Below, in pieces: positions 34,325 through 43,034 of a stretch of 64,000 bases of DNA. The notes beneath the pieces were generated by a model. That model made no database searches, was not told where the DNA came from, and worked only from the letters and a program-made list of their open reading frames with translations. This DNA is from Streptomyces europaeiscabiei. GTDB taxonomy: Bacteria > Actinomycetota > Actinomycetes > Streptomycetales > Streptomycetaceae. The number at the start of each line of letters is the position of its first letter. Position 1 is the stretch's first letter. Location: the NCBI RefSeq assembly GCF_036346855.1, contig NZ_CP107841.1, forward strand, positions 9,676,001-9,740,000, written 5' to 3'. A program made the translations under genes and the position numbers.

Positions 34325-35266
34325 ATGAGCACCGCCCCCCGCATGCTGCTGGTCCTCAGCGAGAACTGGACCCTCACCGGCGGCCGCGCCGACCTGCCCG
34401 CCGCCGTACGGTGGGCGCGCGAGGCCGAGGACGCCGGGTTCGACTCCGTCATGGTCAGCGAACACATTGTGCTCGGCCCCGACGCCGCCGCCGACGGCAT
34501 CATGGGCAACCCCCGCGACTACGCCCTCCCCGGCAATCAGGACCCGTACACCCCCTGGCCCAACTCACTGCTCCTCCTCGCGTCCATCGCCTCCGTCACC
34601 GAGCGCCTGCGCCTGGCCGCCGCGGCCGTCCTCGCCCCGCTGCGCCACCCCCTGCTGATGGCCCGGGAACTCGGCACCCTGGACCTGCTCAGCGAGGGAC
34701 GGCTGCTGGTGCAGCCCACGGTCAGCTGGAGCAAGGACGAGTACGACGCGCTCGGCGTGCCCTTCGCCAGGCGCGGACGGCTGCTCGACGAGCACCTGGA
34801 GGTCTGGGCGAAGGCCTGGGGGCCGTCCCCGATCTCCCACGACAGCGAGCACTACCCGTTCCGGGACGTCTACTTCGAGCCCAAGGCGTACCGCCCCGAG
34901 GGTCCGAGGCTGTGGTTCGGCGGACAGCGCCTGCACGGTCCCGTACTGCGCCGGCTGGTCCGCCACGGCCACGGCTTCCACCCGCTCGGGCGGCCCACCC
35001 CGGACGACCTGAAGGCGCTCGACGAGGCGATGGCCGCCGCCGGACGGGACGCCGCCGACCTGGAGATGATCGGCGGCACCCAGGCGGTCTTCCCCGACGA
35101 CCACGCCCCGGCGGACCTCGGCGCCGCCCTCGCCTCGATACCGGAGCAGTTGGAGCAGGGCTTCACGACCTTCTGCGTCAAGCCGAACCAGTTCATCGAC
35201 GACCCCGACGGGGTGGGCGCCTTCTGCAAGGAGGTCATGCGGCGGGTGACGGCGCTGACGGGCTGA
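34325..35266 (+). CDS. LLM-class flavin/F420-dependent oxidoreductase
   Basis: The 313-residue protein is a luciferase-like (alpha/beta)8 barrel enzyme. Visible blocks are WAREAEDAGFDSVMVSEHIVLGPD, ERLRLAAAAVLAPLRHPLLMARELGTLDLLSEGRLLVQPTVSW and PEGPRLWFGGQ, typical of coenzyme F420-linked and FMN-linked family members. The substrate is unknown. The frame is open far upstream, but the ATG at 34325 has a GAGGGA site and gives the family N-terminus. A perfect terminator follows ten bases after the stop. Confidence 0.9.
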   Translation: MSTAPRMLLVLSENWTLTGGRADLPAAVRWAREAEDAGFDSVMVSEHIVLGPDAAADGIMGNPRDYALPGNQDPYTPWPNSLLLLASIASVTERLRLAAAAVLAPLRHPLLMARELGTLDLLSEGRLLVQPTVSWSKDEYDALGVPFARRGRLLDEHLEVWAKAWGPSPISHDSEHYPFRDVYFEPKAYRPEGPRLWFGGQRLHGPVLRRLVRHGHGFHPLGRPTPDDLKALDEAMAAAGRDAADLEMIGGTQAVFPDDHAPADLGAALASIPEQLEQGFTTFCVKPNQFIDDPDGVGAFCKEVMRRVTALTG

Positions 35267-35275
35267 CAGCACAGC

Positions 35276-35307
35276 GGGGCCGGCGCCGCACTCGCGGCGC
35301 CGGCCCC
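35276..35307. terminator. Bidirectional terminator
   Basis: A 14-bp perfect stem (GGGGCCGGCGCCGC and complement) with a four-base loop lies between the convergent LLM oxidoreductase and amidohydrolase genes. Confidence 0.9.
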
Positions 35308-35321
35308 TCGCACCGAGCGGC

Positions 35322-37019
35322 TCAGCGTTCGAAGACGACTCCGCCGTCGAACACCGTCATGTCCACCCGGACCCCGGTGATGTCACGCGGGTCGATGTCC
35401 AGCAGAGGCCGGTCCAGGACGCACAGGTCGGCCACCTTGCCCACCTCCACGGACCCCTTCCACTCCTCGGCGAAGTCCTGCCGCGCGGGGTTGATCGTGT
35501 ACGCCCGCAGCGCCTCGGCGAGTTCCACGCGCTGTTCGGGTCCGCTGACCTTGCCGCTGGCCTTCGACTCGCGCAGCAGCATCCCGGCGACACCCTGCCG
35601 CCAGTCGGGTTCGGTGATCGGCGCGTCCGAGCTGGCGCACACGGCGACCCCCGCGTCGAAGGCCGAGCGCGCGGGCCACTGGTACGCCGACCGTTCCGCG
35701 CCCACGACCTCCGCCATCAGGTCGGAGATCGTCCACTTGATGGCCGGGTTCATGTTGACGCCGTAGCCGTGCGCGGCCAGCCGGGCGATGCTGTCCGCAC
35801 CGATGAAGTCGCCGTGGATGACGTAGTGCCGGGCGTCCGGGCGCGGCACGGCCTCCTGCGCTGCCACGAACGCGTCCACGACGAGGTCGATGGCCCGGTC
35901 GCCGGTGACATGGACGCCCAGCTGGTATCCGGCCTCGTGGGCGACGCGGATCATGTCGAACAGCTCGTCGACCTGGAGCTCGGGCGTGCGCCCGTGCACA
36001 CAGAGGGAGCCGTGGCCGCCGTCGAGGTAGGGCTCGTTCATCCAGGCCGTACGGTTCGGGGGCACCCCGTCGGCGAAGATCTTCACGCCGATGGCGTTGA
36101 GCAGCCGGGGGTCGGCGGACTCGGGGCGGTGGAGTTCGCCGAGGCCCTTGCGGACGTCGTCGGCGGAGCCGCCCATCGGCGCGGGCAGGAGGAGGACGCT
36201 GACGCGGGCGTGCAGACCGCCGGTGGCGGCCAGGTCGGCGTACGCGGTCCAGTTGTCGGTGCTCAGCCCGCCGAACAGGGTCTCGGAGCCGCCGGGGCCG
36301 AGGCCCGGCTCGGTGTAGCTGGTGATGCCGCGGGAGTGGAGTTCGGCGACGACCCTCCGGATGGCCTCGCGGCGCTGGGCGACGGTGGGGGAGGGCAGGG
36401 CGGCCTGCAGCAGGACGGCGGCGGCCTCGCGCAGGATGCCGGTGGGCCGGCCGTCGGCGTCCCGGTCGATGATCCCGCCGTCGGGGGCTTCGGTGTCGGC
36501 GTCGATCCCGCAGCGGCGCAGCGCCTCGCTGTTGGCCCACACCATGTGCTGCGAGAAGTCCGTCAGACAGACGGGGTGGTCGGGCGCCACCGTGTCCAGA
36601 TCACCGCGGTGCGGGAGGCGGCCCGGATCGGCGAGGCACTCGGCGAGGTAGCCGGGGTCCCAGCCCAGGCCGACAATCCACTCGCCGGGCGCCGCAGCCC
36701 GCGCCGCCGCGCCCACGACCCCGGCGATGTCGGTGATCGAGCCGACCGCCGGATGGCCGACGTAGAGGGAGAACGGCGGCTTGGACAGGCCGTACGCGGC
36801 GCCGTGCAGATGCGAGTCGTTGATACCCGGCAGCACGGTCCGCCCGGCCAGCTCGACGATCCTCGTCGCCGGTCCGGCCAGGGCGCGCATCTCGGCGTCC
36901 GTGCCGACCGCGATGATCTCCCGGCCGCGCACGGCCACGCCCTCGGCGACCGAGAAGGCGGTGTCGACGGTGATGACCTGACCGCCGGTCAGGACGAGGG
37001 TGGGGGAAGTGTCGCTCAC
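35322..37019 (-). CDS. Amidohydrolase family 3 (YtcJ/NfdA-like)
   Basis: The 565-residue enzyme has the amidohydrolase-3 architecture. The N-terminal beta-sandwich carries LTGGQVITVDTAFS, the first metal motif is His70-Leu-His72 (INDSHLHG), later metal residues lie in GVHVTGDRAID and HYVIHGDF, and SSDAPITEPDW near residue 460 carries the catalytic Asp. Relatives hydrolyse N-substituted formamides and other C-N bonds; the substrate here is unknown. It is the last gene of a transcript that begins with a ribose-type ABC importer, so it probably acts on the imported compound. Confidence 0.88.
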   Translation of the reverse strand: MSDTSPTLVLTGGQVITVDTAFSVAEGVAVRGREIIAVGTDAEMRALAGPATRIVELAGRTVLPGINDSHLHGAAYGLSKPPFSLYVGHPAVGSITDIAGVVGAAARAAAPGEWIVGLGWDPGYLAECLADPGRLPHRGDLDTVAPDHPVCLTDFSQHMVWANSEALRRCGIDADTEAPDGGIIDRDADGRPTGILREAAAVLLQAALPSPTVAQRREAIRRVVAELHSRGITSYTEPGLGPGGSETLFGGLSTDNWTAYADLAATGGLHARVSVLLLPAPMGGSADDVRKGLGELHRPESADPRLLNAIGVKIFADGVPPNRTAWMNEPYLDGGHGSLCVHGRTPELQVDELFDMIRVAHEAGYQLGVHVTGDRAIDLVVDAFVAAQEAVPRPDARHYVIHGDFIGADSIARLAAHGYGVNMNPAIKWTISDLMAEVVGAERSAYQWPARSAFDAGVAVCASSDAPITEPDWRQGVAGMLLRESKASGKVSGPEQRVELAEALRAYTINPARQDFAEEWKGSVEVGKVADLCVLDRPLLDIDPRDITGVRVDMTVFDGGVVFER

Positions 37020-37101
37020 GAGGACCTCTCCGGGATGTCTGAGAAGGGGGATGGCGAGGGGGAGGGCGGGGCGTCGGTCGTCGGGTCGGTCGTCGGGTCG
37101 G

Positions 37102-38094
37102 TCATCGGGTCGCGCGTGGGCCGAAGTAGGCGAGCGCGGCGCCCGCCACCAGGGCCACGCCCTGGGCCATCTGCTGCCAGAACGTCGGCACGCTCAGCAG
37201 TGTCAGCCCGTTCTGCAGGCAACCCAGGAACAGCACGCCGAGCAGCACCCCGAGAACGGAACCGGAGCCGCCGCTCAGCGCGACCCCGCCCAGCAGCACG
37301 GCGGTGAGCACGGTCAGCTCGAAGCCCGTGCCCGAGGTGCCCGCGACCACACTGTCCAGCACGGACGCCTTGATCGCTCCGGCCAGCGCGGCGGCCGTAC
37401 CGGTGACGACGAACAGCGTGAACGGCGTACGGCGGACGTCGATGCCGGAGAGGTAGGCGGCTTCCCGGTTGACGCCGATCGCGAACACGTGCCGTCCGGT
37501 CGGCGTGTACGCCAGGAACAGTGCCCCGGCGACGAGGACGGCGGCGGCGATGACCACGGGCGCCGCGATCCCGGCGATCCGCGCCCCGCCCAGCCATGCG
37601 AAACCGTCGCCGAAACCGCTCAGCGGCAACGGGAACAGCTGTTGTGCCAGCCCGCGCACGGCCGCCAGCATGCCCAGCGTCACGATGAACGGCGACAGCC
37701 CCAGATAGCAGCAGAGCACCCCGTTCACGGCACCGACCGCCGCGCCGACGGCCAGCGCCCCGAGGACGGCGACCACGGGCGACTGGGCCTGCTCACCCGC
37801 GAGCCAGCCCGCCGTCAGGGCGCCGAGCGCCAGCGTCGAGCCGACCGACAGATCCAGATAGCCGCTGATGACCAGCAGCGCCAGGGGGACGGCGACGATC
37901 GCGAGGGCCGCCGCGTCGGTGGCGATCCCGCGCAGGTTGCCGGGGTCGAGGAAGCTGCCGGTGGACAGCTGGAACACCAGCACCAGCAGGGTGAGGACGA
38001 CGAGCAGAGGATGGCGCCGAACCGTCGTCAGCCCGTGCGCGACCAGCGCGCGCGGGCCGGGGACGACGCGCTCGGCGGCGGTCACGGTGGTCAT
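37102..38094 (-). CDS. Ribose-type sugar ABC transporter permease
   Basis: The 330-residue protein has eight to nine membrane helices and the RbsC/BPD_transp_2 motifs SGYLDLSVGSTLALGALTAGW and CCYLGLSPFIVTLGMLAAVRGLAQ, followed by GRHVFAIGVNREAAYLSGI. It forms the channel of the importer with the ATPase, whose gene overlaps its start by four bases. An 82-base spacer with repeated GTCGGGTCGGTC units separates it from the amidohydrolase gene. Confidence 0.9.
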   Translation of the reverse strand: MTTVTAAERVVPGPRALVAHGLTTVRRHPLLVVLTLLVLVFQLSTGSFLDPGNLRGIATDAAALAIVAVPLALLVISGYLDLSVGSTLALGALTAGWLAGEQAQSPVVAVLGALAVGAAVGAVNGVLCCYLGLSPFIVTLGMLAAVRGLAQQLFPLPLSGFGDGFAWLGGARIAGIAAPVVIAAAVLVAGALFLAYTPTGRHVFAIGVNREAAYLSGIDVRRTPFTLFVVTGTAAALAGAIKASVLDSVVAGTSGTGFELTVLTAVLLGGVALSGGSGSVLGVLLGVLFLGCLQNGLTLLSVPTFWQQMAQGVALVAGAALAYFGPRATR

Positions 38095-39911
38095 GCTGCT
38101 CCTTCGTGGGACGGGGTGAAAGGTGCGGTCGGCCCCGCGTCGTGGACGGCGGCCAGCAGGGACTCTTCGGTGAGTTCGGCGCCGGAGAGTTCGGCGACGA
38201 TCCGGCCCCGGTCGACGATCAGACAGCGGTGGGCGAGCCCGGCCGCCTCCTCCGGGTCGCTGGACGCGAACAGCACGGCCGTACCGCGCTGTTCGGCGAG
38301 CGAGGACACGACGTCGTAGATCTCCTGACGGGCGCCGACGTCGACGCCCTGGGTCGGCTCGTCGAGGAGCAGGACGTCCACGGCTCGCGCTTCGTTGATC
38401 CAGCGGCCGAGCAGCAGCTTCTGCTGGTTGCCGCCGGAGAACGCCGAGGCCGGCAGCCCCGGCCGCGCGGGCCGCAGCCCGACCGCCTCGGCGAGCGAGC
38501 CGAACACCCGCCGCTCTGCCCCGAGCGCCCGCACCCCGCGCCGGGCCAGTGCCCGCACGCTCGGCAGCAACACGTTGTCCTGCGCGCTCAGCCCCGGGAA
38601 CAGCCCCTGCGCCCGCCGGTCGGCCGGCACGAGCGCGATCCCGGCGGCCAGCGCCTCGGCGGGCCGGGCGGGCGAGACGGCCCGCTCACCGACGCGCACG
38701 GCACCCTCCAGGGCCCGCCGCCTGCCGAACAGGGTCTCCAGCACCCGCGTCCGCCCGGACCCGATGAGCCCGTACAGCCCCACGATCTCGCCCTCCTCGA
38801 CGGTCAGGTCGACCGGACCGAAGCCGGGGCCGCGCAGGCCGCGGACGGTGAGGCGGGCGGGGGAGTGGGTGCCGGGTGAGGCGGGGGCCGGAGCTTCACC
38901 ACCGGATGCGGTGGTCCGACGCGCCGCCGTCCCGCCCGCGCTCGGCGACGCGCCGCCGGACCGGCGGTGGCGGTCGTCTGTCTCCGCCGAGGAGCAGCCC
39001 TCGCGGCCGCGGGGCCCGGCGGGCCCCGGCTCGCCGGGCGGGGCGGCGTCGCGGTCCGGGACGACCGCGACCTCGATGCCAGAGCCGTCCGCGGTACCGC
39101 TCGCCGGGCCACGGCCCGCGCTCGGCCCGTTCCCGGCGGGTACCGCCGACCCGGTTCCCCGGCTGCCCGTGATCGCCTCCACCAGGTCCCGGCGGTTGTG
39201 GCCCCCCGTCGCCGTCTGATGGGCGACCCGGCCGTCGCGGAGTACGGTCACCGCGTCCGCCAGCCGTTCGACCTCCGCCAGGAGGTGGGTGACGTAGACG
39301 ATGGCGAGGCCCTGGGTGCGGAGGTCCTCCACGCGGGTGGCGAGGGCATCGCTCTCGGTGCCGGAGAGGGCAGCCGTGGGCTCGTCCAGGACCAGGACCG
39401 AGGCGCTGCGACTCAGGGCCTTGGCGATCTCGACCAACTGCTTCTGACCCATGGGCAGTTCACCCACCCGGTCGCGGGGTGAGCAGCTCGCGGCGACCCG
39501 GTCGAGGAGTTCGGCGGCCACTTTCTCCTGGGCCCGGCGGTCGATGCGGCCGTACCGGGTCCACTCCTGGCCGAGGAAGATGTTCTCCGCCACGGTCAGC
39601 GAGTCCACGACGCTCAGCGTCTGGAAGATGATCGCCACCCCGGCCGCGATCGACTCGCGCGGGCTGAGCCGGGTGTACGGGACGCCGCCCACCTCGATCG
39701 TCCCCGCGTCCGGCGGGAACGCGCCGCCGAGACACTTGATCAGCGTGGACTTGCCGGCGCCGTTGTGCCCGAGCAGGGCATGGACCTGCCCCGCGGGCAC
39801 GGTGAGGTCCACCCCGTCCAGTGCCCGCACACCACCGAAGGACTTGCTCAGCGAGGTGATCCGCAGATTGGGCGGATTGGCTGTCCCGTCGATGTCGCTC
39901 GTGTCGGCCAT
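38091..39911 (-). CDS. Ribose-type sugar ABC transporter ATP-binding protein with long interdomain linker
   Basis: The 606-residue protein carries two ABC domains. The first has Walker A GHNGAGKST, a degenerate signature (LPMGQKQ) and Walker B VLVLDEPTAAL. The second has the degenerate Walker A GLIGSGRTR, signature FSGGNQQK and Walker B VLLLDEPTQGVD, as usual in RbsA. Between them, from about residue 250 to 345, is a Gly/Pro/Ser/Ala-rich linker absent from standard RbsA proteins of about 500 residues. The stop overlaps the permease start by four bases. It energises import with the neighbouring binding protein. Confidence 0.9.
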   Translation of the reverse strand: MADTSDIDGTANPPNLRITSLSKSFGGVRALDGVDLTVPAGQVHALLGHNGAGKSTLIKCLGGAFPPDAGTIEVGGVPYTRLSPRESIAAGVAIIFQTLSVVDSLTVAENIFLGQEWTRYGRIDRRAQEKVAAELLDRVAASCSPRDRVGELPMGQKQLVEIAKALSRSASVLVLDEPTAALSGTESDALATRVEDLRTQGLAIVYVTHLLAEVERLADAVTVLRDGRVAHQTATGGHNRRDLVEAITGSRGTGSAVPAGNGPSAGRGPASGTADGSGIEVAVVPDRDAAPPGEPGPAGPRGREGCSSAETDDRHRRSGGASPSAGGTAARRTTASGGEAPAPASPGTHSPARLTVRGLRGPGFGPVDLTVEEGEIVGLYGLIGSGRTRVLETLFGRRRALEGAVRVGERAVSPARPAEALAAGIALVPADRRAQGLFPGLSAQDNVLLPSVRALARRGVRALGAERRVFGSLAEAVGLRPARPGLPASAFSGGNQQKLLLGRWINEARAVDVLLLDEPTQGVDVGARQEIYDVVSSLAEQRGTAVLFASSDPEEAAGLAHRCLIVDRGRIVAELSGAELTEESLLAAVHDAGPTAPFTPSHEGAA

Positions 39912-39920
39912 CGCGCGGCC

Positions 39921-40958
39921 CTATCCGTTCTGGGCGAGCAGCGCGTCGATCTCCGCCGTGTCGCCGCGCTCTAGCAGCTTCACCGGCACCTGGACGCTCG
40001 GGTTCGCCTTCCCGGCGGCGACCGCGAGAGGCACGTCGACGATGGCGTTGGAGATGTCCAGCGGGGCGAGGGCGGCGGAGGCCCGGTAGAACGTGCCCTG
40101 CTTGATGGCGAGGAGGGAGGGGGCGGAGCCGTCCTGGCCGCCGACGAACGTCTTCTTGTCGCCGTTCTTCCGCCCGGCCTGCTGCAACGCCTTGAACCCG
40201 CCGTACGCCGCAGCGTCCGTGATGCCGAGGATGATGTTCAGGTCGCGGTGCTTGGCGAGGAGCGCGTTGGACTTCGACAGACCCGTGTCGGGGTCGATGG
40301 CCTGCTCCTGCGCCACCACGTCGACACCGGGCGCGAGTTTGGTGAACGCGTCGATCATGCCCTTCGTGCGCTCCCGGCCCAGCTCGATCGTGTTGTCGAC
40401 CAGGAACGCGATCTTCCCCTTCCCGTTCAGTTCTTCGTTGGCCCACTTCGCGGCCGACTCGCCGAGCAGCGTGCCGCTCTCGCGGAAGCTGAACTGGATG
40501 TCGGCGCTCTGGTTCTCCAGTGTTCCGCCGTACGTCACCCAGATCAGGCCCGCGTCGAGCGCGGCCTTGGCGATCGACTCGGTGGCCTCGAAGACCATCG
40601 GGAACGACACGATCGCCTGCATCTTCTGCGTGACCCAGGTGTTGAGGTTGCTGGCCTGGGTGTCGGGGTTGCTCGCGTCGCTCGTCGTCAGCAGCTTGAC
40701 GTCGTGCTTCTTCGCGGCGGCCGTCGAGAGCTTCACCAGGGTGCTGTAGAGCGGGATCTGGGTGAACGGGTAGTCGAGGCCGATCTGCGTGAGCTTCTTC
40801 ACGGAGGGGGACGCGCCCGCCGAGTTCGCCGAACCGGAACCGCTCTCCGGGGCGCTGCAGCCCGTGGCGGCCAGTCCGGTCGTGGCGAGGGCTCCGGCGG
40901 ACCACGCGAGGAACTGCCTGCGTGAGGCCGGGGCGACGGAAAGGGGGCGTCTGGTCAT
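39921..40958 (-). CDS. Sugar ABC transporter substrate-binding lipoprotein
   Basis: The 345-residue protein starts with a Tat signal (PASRRQFLAWSAGAL) and lipobox (AATGC), then a Ser/Gly linker and a ribose-binding-protein fold: IGLDYPFTQIPLYSTLVKLSTAAAKKHDVKLL, then KIAFLVDNTIELGRERTKGMIDAF and ILGITDAAAYGGFKALQQAG. The ATG at 40958 has TGGAGATCC upstream, so the longer frame is rejected. It is first in the order binding protein, ATPase, permease, amidohydrolase. A repeat-rich region separates it from the divergent LuxR gene. Confidence 0.9.
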   Translation of the reverse strand: MTRRPLSVAPASRRQFLAWSAGALATTGLAATGCSAPESGSGSANSAGASPSVKKLTQIGLDYPFTQIPLYSTLVKLSTAAAKKHDVKLLTTSDASNPDTQASNLNTWVTQKMQAIVSFPMVFEATESIAKAALDAGLIWVTYGGTLENQSADIQFSFRESGTLLGESAAKWANEELNGKGKIAFLVDNTIELGRERTKGMIDAFTKLAPGVDVVAQEQAIDPDTGLSKSNALLAKHRDLNIILGITDAAAYGGFKALQQAGRKNGDKKTFVGGQDGSAPSLLAIKQGTFYRASAALAPLDISNAIVDVPLAVAAGKANPSVQVPVKLLERGDTAEIDALLAQNG

Positions 40959-41106
40959 GGCGGGGATCTCCAAGGGGAACGGGGCCGTCAGCGGCGGGCG
41001 TCGTGCTGTGCCGAACAGGAAAGACCCCGGAGCCCCGCCCCACCATCCGTACAAATACCGAGTGCGTTCGACGGGCGGACATCGAGGGCGGGTGGAGGGA
41101 GGTGCC

Positions 41107-41290
41107 GAACGCGTAAGGCAGGGAGGCGCCGAACGTGTGCGGCGGGTGGGCGGGAGTGCGTACGGCGGTGAGGCATGAACGTGTGCGGCGGGTGGGCCGG
41201 GAGTGCGTACGGCGGTGAGGCACGAACGTGTGCGGCGCGTCCGGTGGGAGGACGCCGAAGGTGTCCGGCGGGCGAGCGGCGGAGGGCGTT
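41107..41290. repeat. Degenerate tandem repeats in the ABC/LuxR control region
   Basis: A unit of 46-47 bases beginning GAACGTGTGCGGC and containing AGTGCGTACGGCGGTGAGGC occurs twice (41131-41176 and 41177-41223). Shorter relatives of the GAACGTGTGCGGC core stand at 41107, 41224 and 41259. The 430-base gap between the divergent binding-protein and LuxR genes holds these repeats, the LuxR promoter and no gene I can support. Confidence 0.75.
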
Positions 41291-41313
41291 CGGGTCACGG
41301 ATCGGTGAATGCC

Positions 41314-41342
41314 TTGTCCACCTGTCCGCACACCCCTATCGT
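41314..41342 (+). promoter_or_regulatory. Promoter of the GAF-LuxR gene
   Basis: TTGTCC (41314-41319) and TATCGT (41337-41342) are separated by 17 bases, a good match to the vegetative Streptomyces pattern, 49 bases before the luxR start. Confidence 0.6.
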
Positions 41343-41391
41343 TAGGGTCCAAAAGACCTGACCGGTCTCGGGGCGGCCCCGGGAGGCTCGC

Positions 41392-42408
41392 ATGCTCACC
41401 CACCACCAGATCGCCGCCGCCACCCGCATCGGCATGCTCACCCGCGAACGCGACACCGCCTCCGCCTGCGCGGAGGCCCTCCACGAACTGGGCCGCGCCC
41501 TGCCCCTCGACGCCGCCACCCTCCTGGAGATCGACCCGATCACCGGCACCTACGCCCAGGTCGCGGGCGTCGGCTACGACGCCGACGTCTCCGCCTCCCT
41601 GGCCGCCGAGTTCGTCGCGACCCCCTGGTACACCAACGTCCTGCGCAGCGAGATACCGCCCTCCATCTGCGAGGACGTCGAGGACCCGGGCGAGCGCTAC
41701 CGCGACGGCTGGTTCTACGCCGAGCGCATGCACCCGGCGGGCGTGCGCGACGCGGTCACCGGAGCCCTGCGCCACCACGGCCGCCTCGTCGGCCTGATCA
41801 CCCTCTCCACCGCGACCCCCGACGCCTACGACACCGGGACCCGCCGGCTGCTCGCCTCCCTCCTGCCCGCCCTGGGCGTCCTGGCCGACCCCACCGCGCA
41901 CGCGGGCGACCTCCCCGACCTCCCGGCGGACGGCCGAGCCAGCCTGGTCGTCGCCGACGACATTCTCGGACTCCCCGGCCGGGACCCTGCCCTGGTCCTG
42001 CAGGACACTGAGTTCCACCGTCTCCTGCGCGCGTTCGCCGACTCGCACGGCACCCGGTTGCGCCTCCTGTGGCCCGTCGGGTCCGACTGGTACCGGGTCA
42101 CCGTCCGCCGCCACACCCTCGGCTCGGCGGTCGTGCGCCGGGCGGTCCTCGTGCACGAGACGCCCGCCCCGCTGCCGTACGGGCTCAGCCCGCGCGAGCT
42201 GGAGGTCCTCACCCGGGCGGCCACCGGTCAGACGAACCAGGCCATCGCCCAGGCGCTGTTCCTGTCGCCGCGCACCGTGCACACCCACGTCGAGCATCTG
42301 CTGCGCAAGACCGGCGCCGCCTCCCGCGCCGAGGCCACGGCCCTCGCCGTACGCGACGGACTGCTCCGGCCGACCGCCGACGACGTCGAACGCTTCGTCG
42401 AGAGGTGA
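41392..42408 (+). CDS. GAF-domain LuxR-family transcriptional regulator
   Basis: The 338-residue protein has an N-terminal GAF-like sensor domain (about residues 15-165, with AVTGALRHHGRLVGLITLSTATPDAYD) and a C-terminal LuxR helix-turn-helix (LSPRELEVLTRAATGQTNQAIAQALFLSPRTVHTHVEHLLRKTGAASRAEA, residues 265-315). It is divergent from the ABC-amidohydrolase operon and shares its control region, so it is the best candidate activator. The ligand is unknown. The ATG follows a GGGAGG site. Confidence 0.9.
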   Translation: MLTHHQIAAATRIGMLTRERDTASACAEALHELGRALPLDAATLLEIDPITGTYAQVAGVGYDADVSASLAAEFVATPWYTNVLRSEIPPSICEDVEDPGERYRDGWFYAERMHPAGVRDAVTGALRHHGRLVGLITLSTATPDAYDTGTRRLLASLLPALGVLADPTAHAGDLPDLPADGRASLVVADDILGLPGRDPALVLQDTEFHRLLRAFADSHGTRLRLLWPVGSDWYRVTVRRHTLGSAVVRRAVLVHETPAPLPYGLSPRELEVLTRAATGQTNQAIAQALFLSPRTVHTHVEHLLRKTGAASRAEATALAVRDGLLRPTADDVERFVER

Positions 42409-42443
42409 CCCGGAGGCCGAGCCCGGTTCTATAGGGTTCGACG

Positions 42444-43034
42444 GTGACTGCGACTGGGAACGCGACCGGAGCCGGGCCCGGACAGGGCGGGAAACCCTTC
42501 CTCTACGTCGTCGTCTGCGCCGCCGGGATCGCCGTGGAGGTCAGCAAGCTGATCACCGCCGCACAGGAGCGCGACTGGGAGGTCGGGGTCATCGCGACGC
42601 CCGTCGCCATGGGTGGCTTCTTCGACACGGCGGAGGTCGAGGCACGGACCGGCCGTCCGATCCGTTCCGCCTGGCGGCGGCCGGGCGACCCGCGCCCCTT
42701 CCCGCCGCCGGACGCCGTCGTGGTCGCCCCCGCCACCTTCAACACCGTCAACAAGTGGGCCGCGGGCCTGGCCGACACCCTCGCGGTCGGCACCCTGTGC
42801 GAGGCGTACGGGCTCGGGGTGCCCGTCGCCGTCCTGCCCTGCGTGGCCGACGCGCTCGCCGCGCACCCGGCGTACCGCGCGAGCCTGGAGCGGCTGCGCG
42901 GCATGGGTGTCCGGTTCGGCGATCCGTACGCCGGCGGGGTCGAGGCGGACGGCGGGCGCGGGGAGTTCCACTGGGAACGGGCGCTGGACCTGCTGGAGCC
43001 GGGCGACGACGAAGGCACGGCGGTCAGACGCTGA
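42444..43034 (+). CDS. Flavoprotein (HFCD / phosphopantothenoylcysteine decarboxylase-like)
   Basis: The 196-residue protein has the flavin-dependent Cys-decarboxylase fold: FLYVVVCAAGIAVEVSKLITAAQERDWEVGVIATP at residues 19-53, then PDAVVVAPATFNTVNKWAAGLADTLAVG at about 89-116, where the Asn near NTVNKW is conserved. It is shorter and more divergent than CoaB/CoaC, so it may act on a peptide or other thiol. The GTG start lies six bases after a TAGGGT box and lacks a ribosome site, so it is probably leaderless. It overlaps the convergent MBL gene by 11 bases. Confidence 0.83.
   Translation: MTATGNATGAGPGQGGKPFLYVVVCAAGIAVEVSKLITAAQERDWEVGVIATPVAMGGFFDTAEVEARTGRPIRSAWRRPGDPRPFPPPDAVVVAPATFNTVNKWAAGLADTLAVGTLCEAYGLGVPVAVLPCVADALAAHPAYRASLERLRGMGVRFGDPYAGGVEADGGRGEFHWERALDLLEPGDDEGTAVRR

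Noticed and set aside
36998..37120. GTCGGGTCGGTC repeats between amidohydrolase and permease genes considered as an operator array
   Set aside because: Imperfect, lies inside an operon and runs into the permease C-terminus; more likely slippage.
39460..42297. A 945-codon minus-strand frame across the ABC and LuxR genes
   Set aside because: It is antisense to the LuxR gene, crosses the repeat spacer and overlaps the real binding-protein and ATPase genes in another frame.
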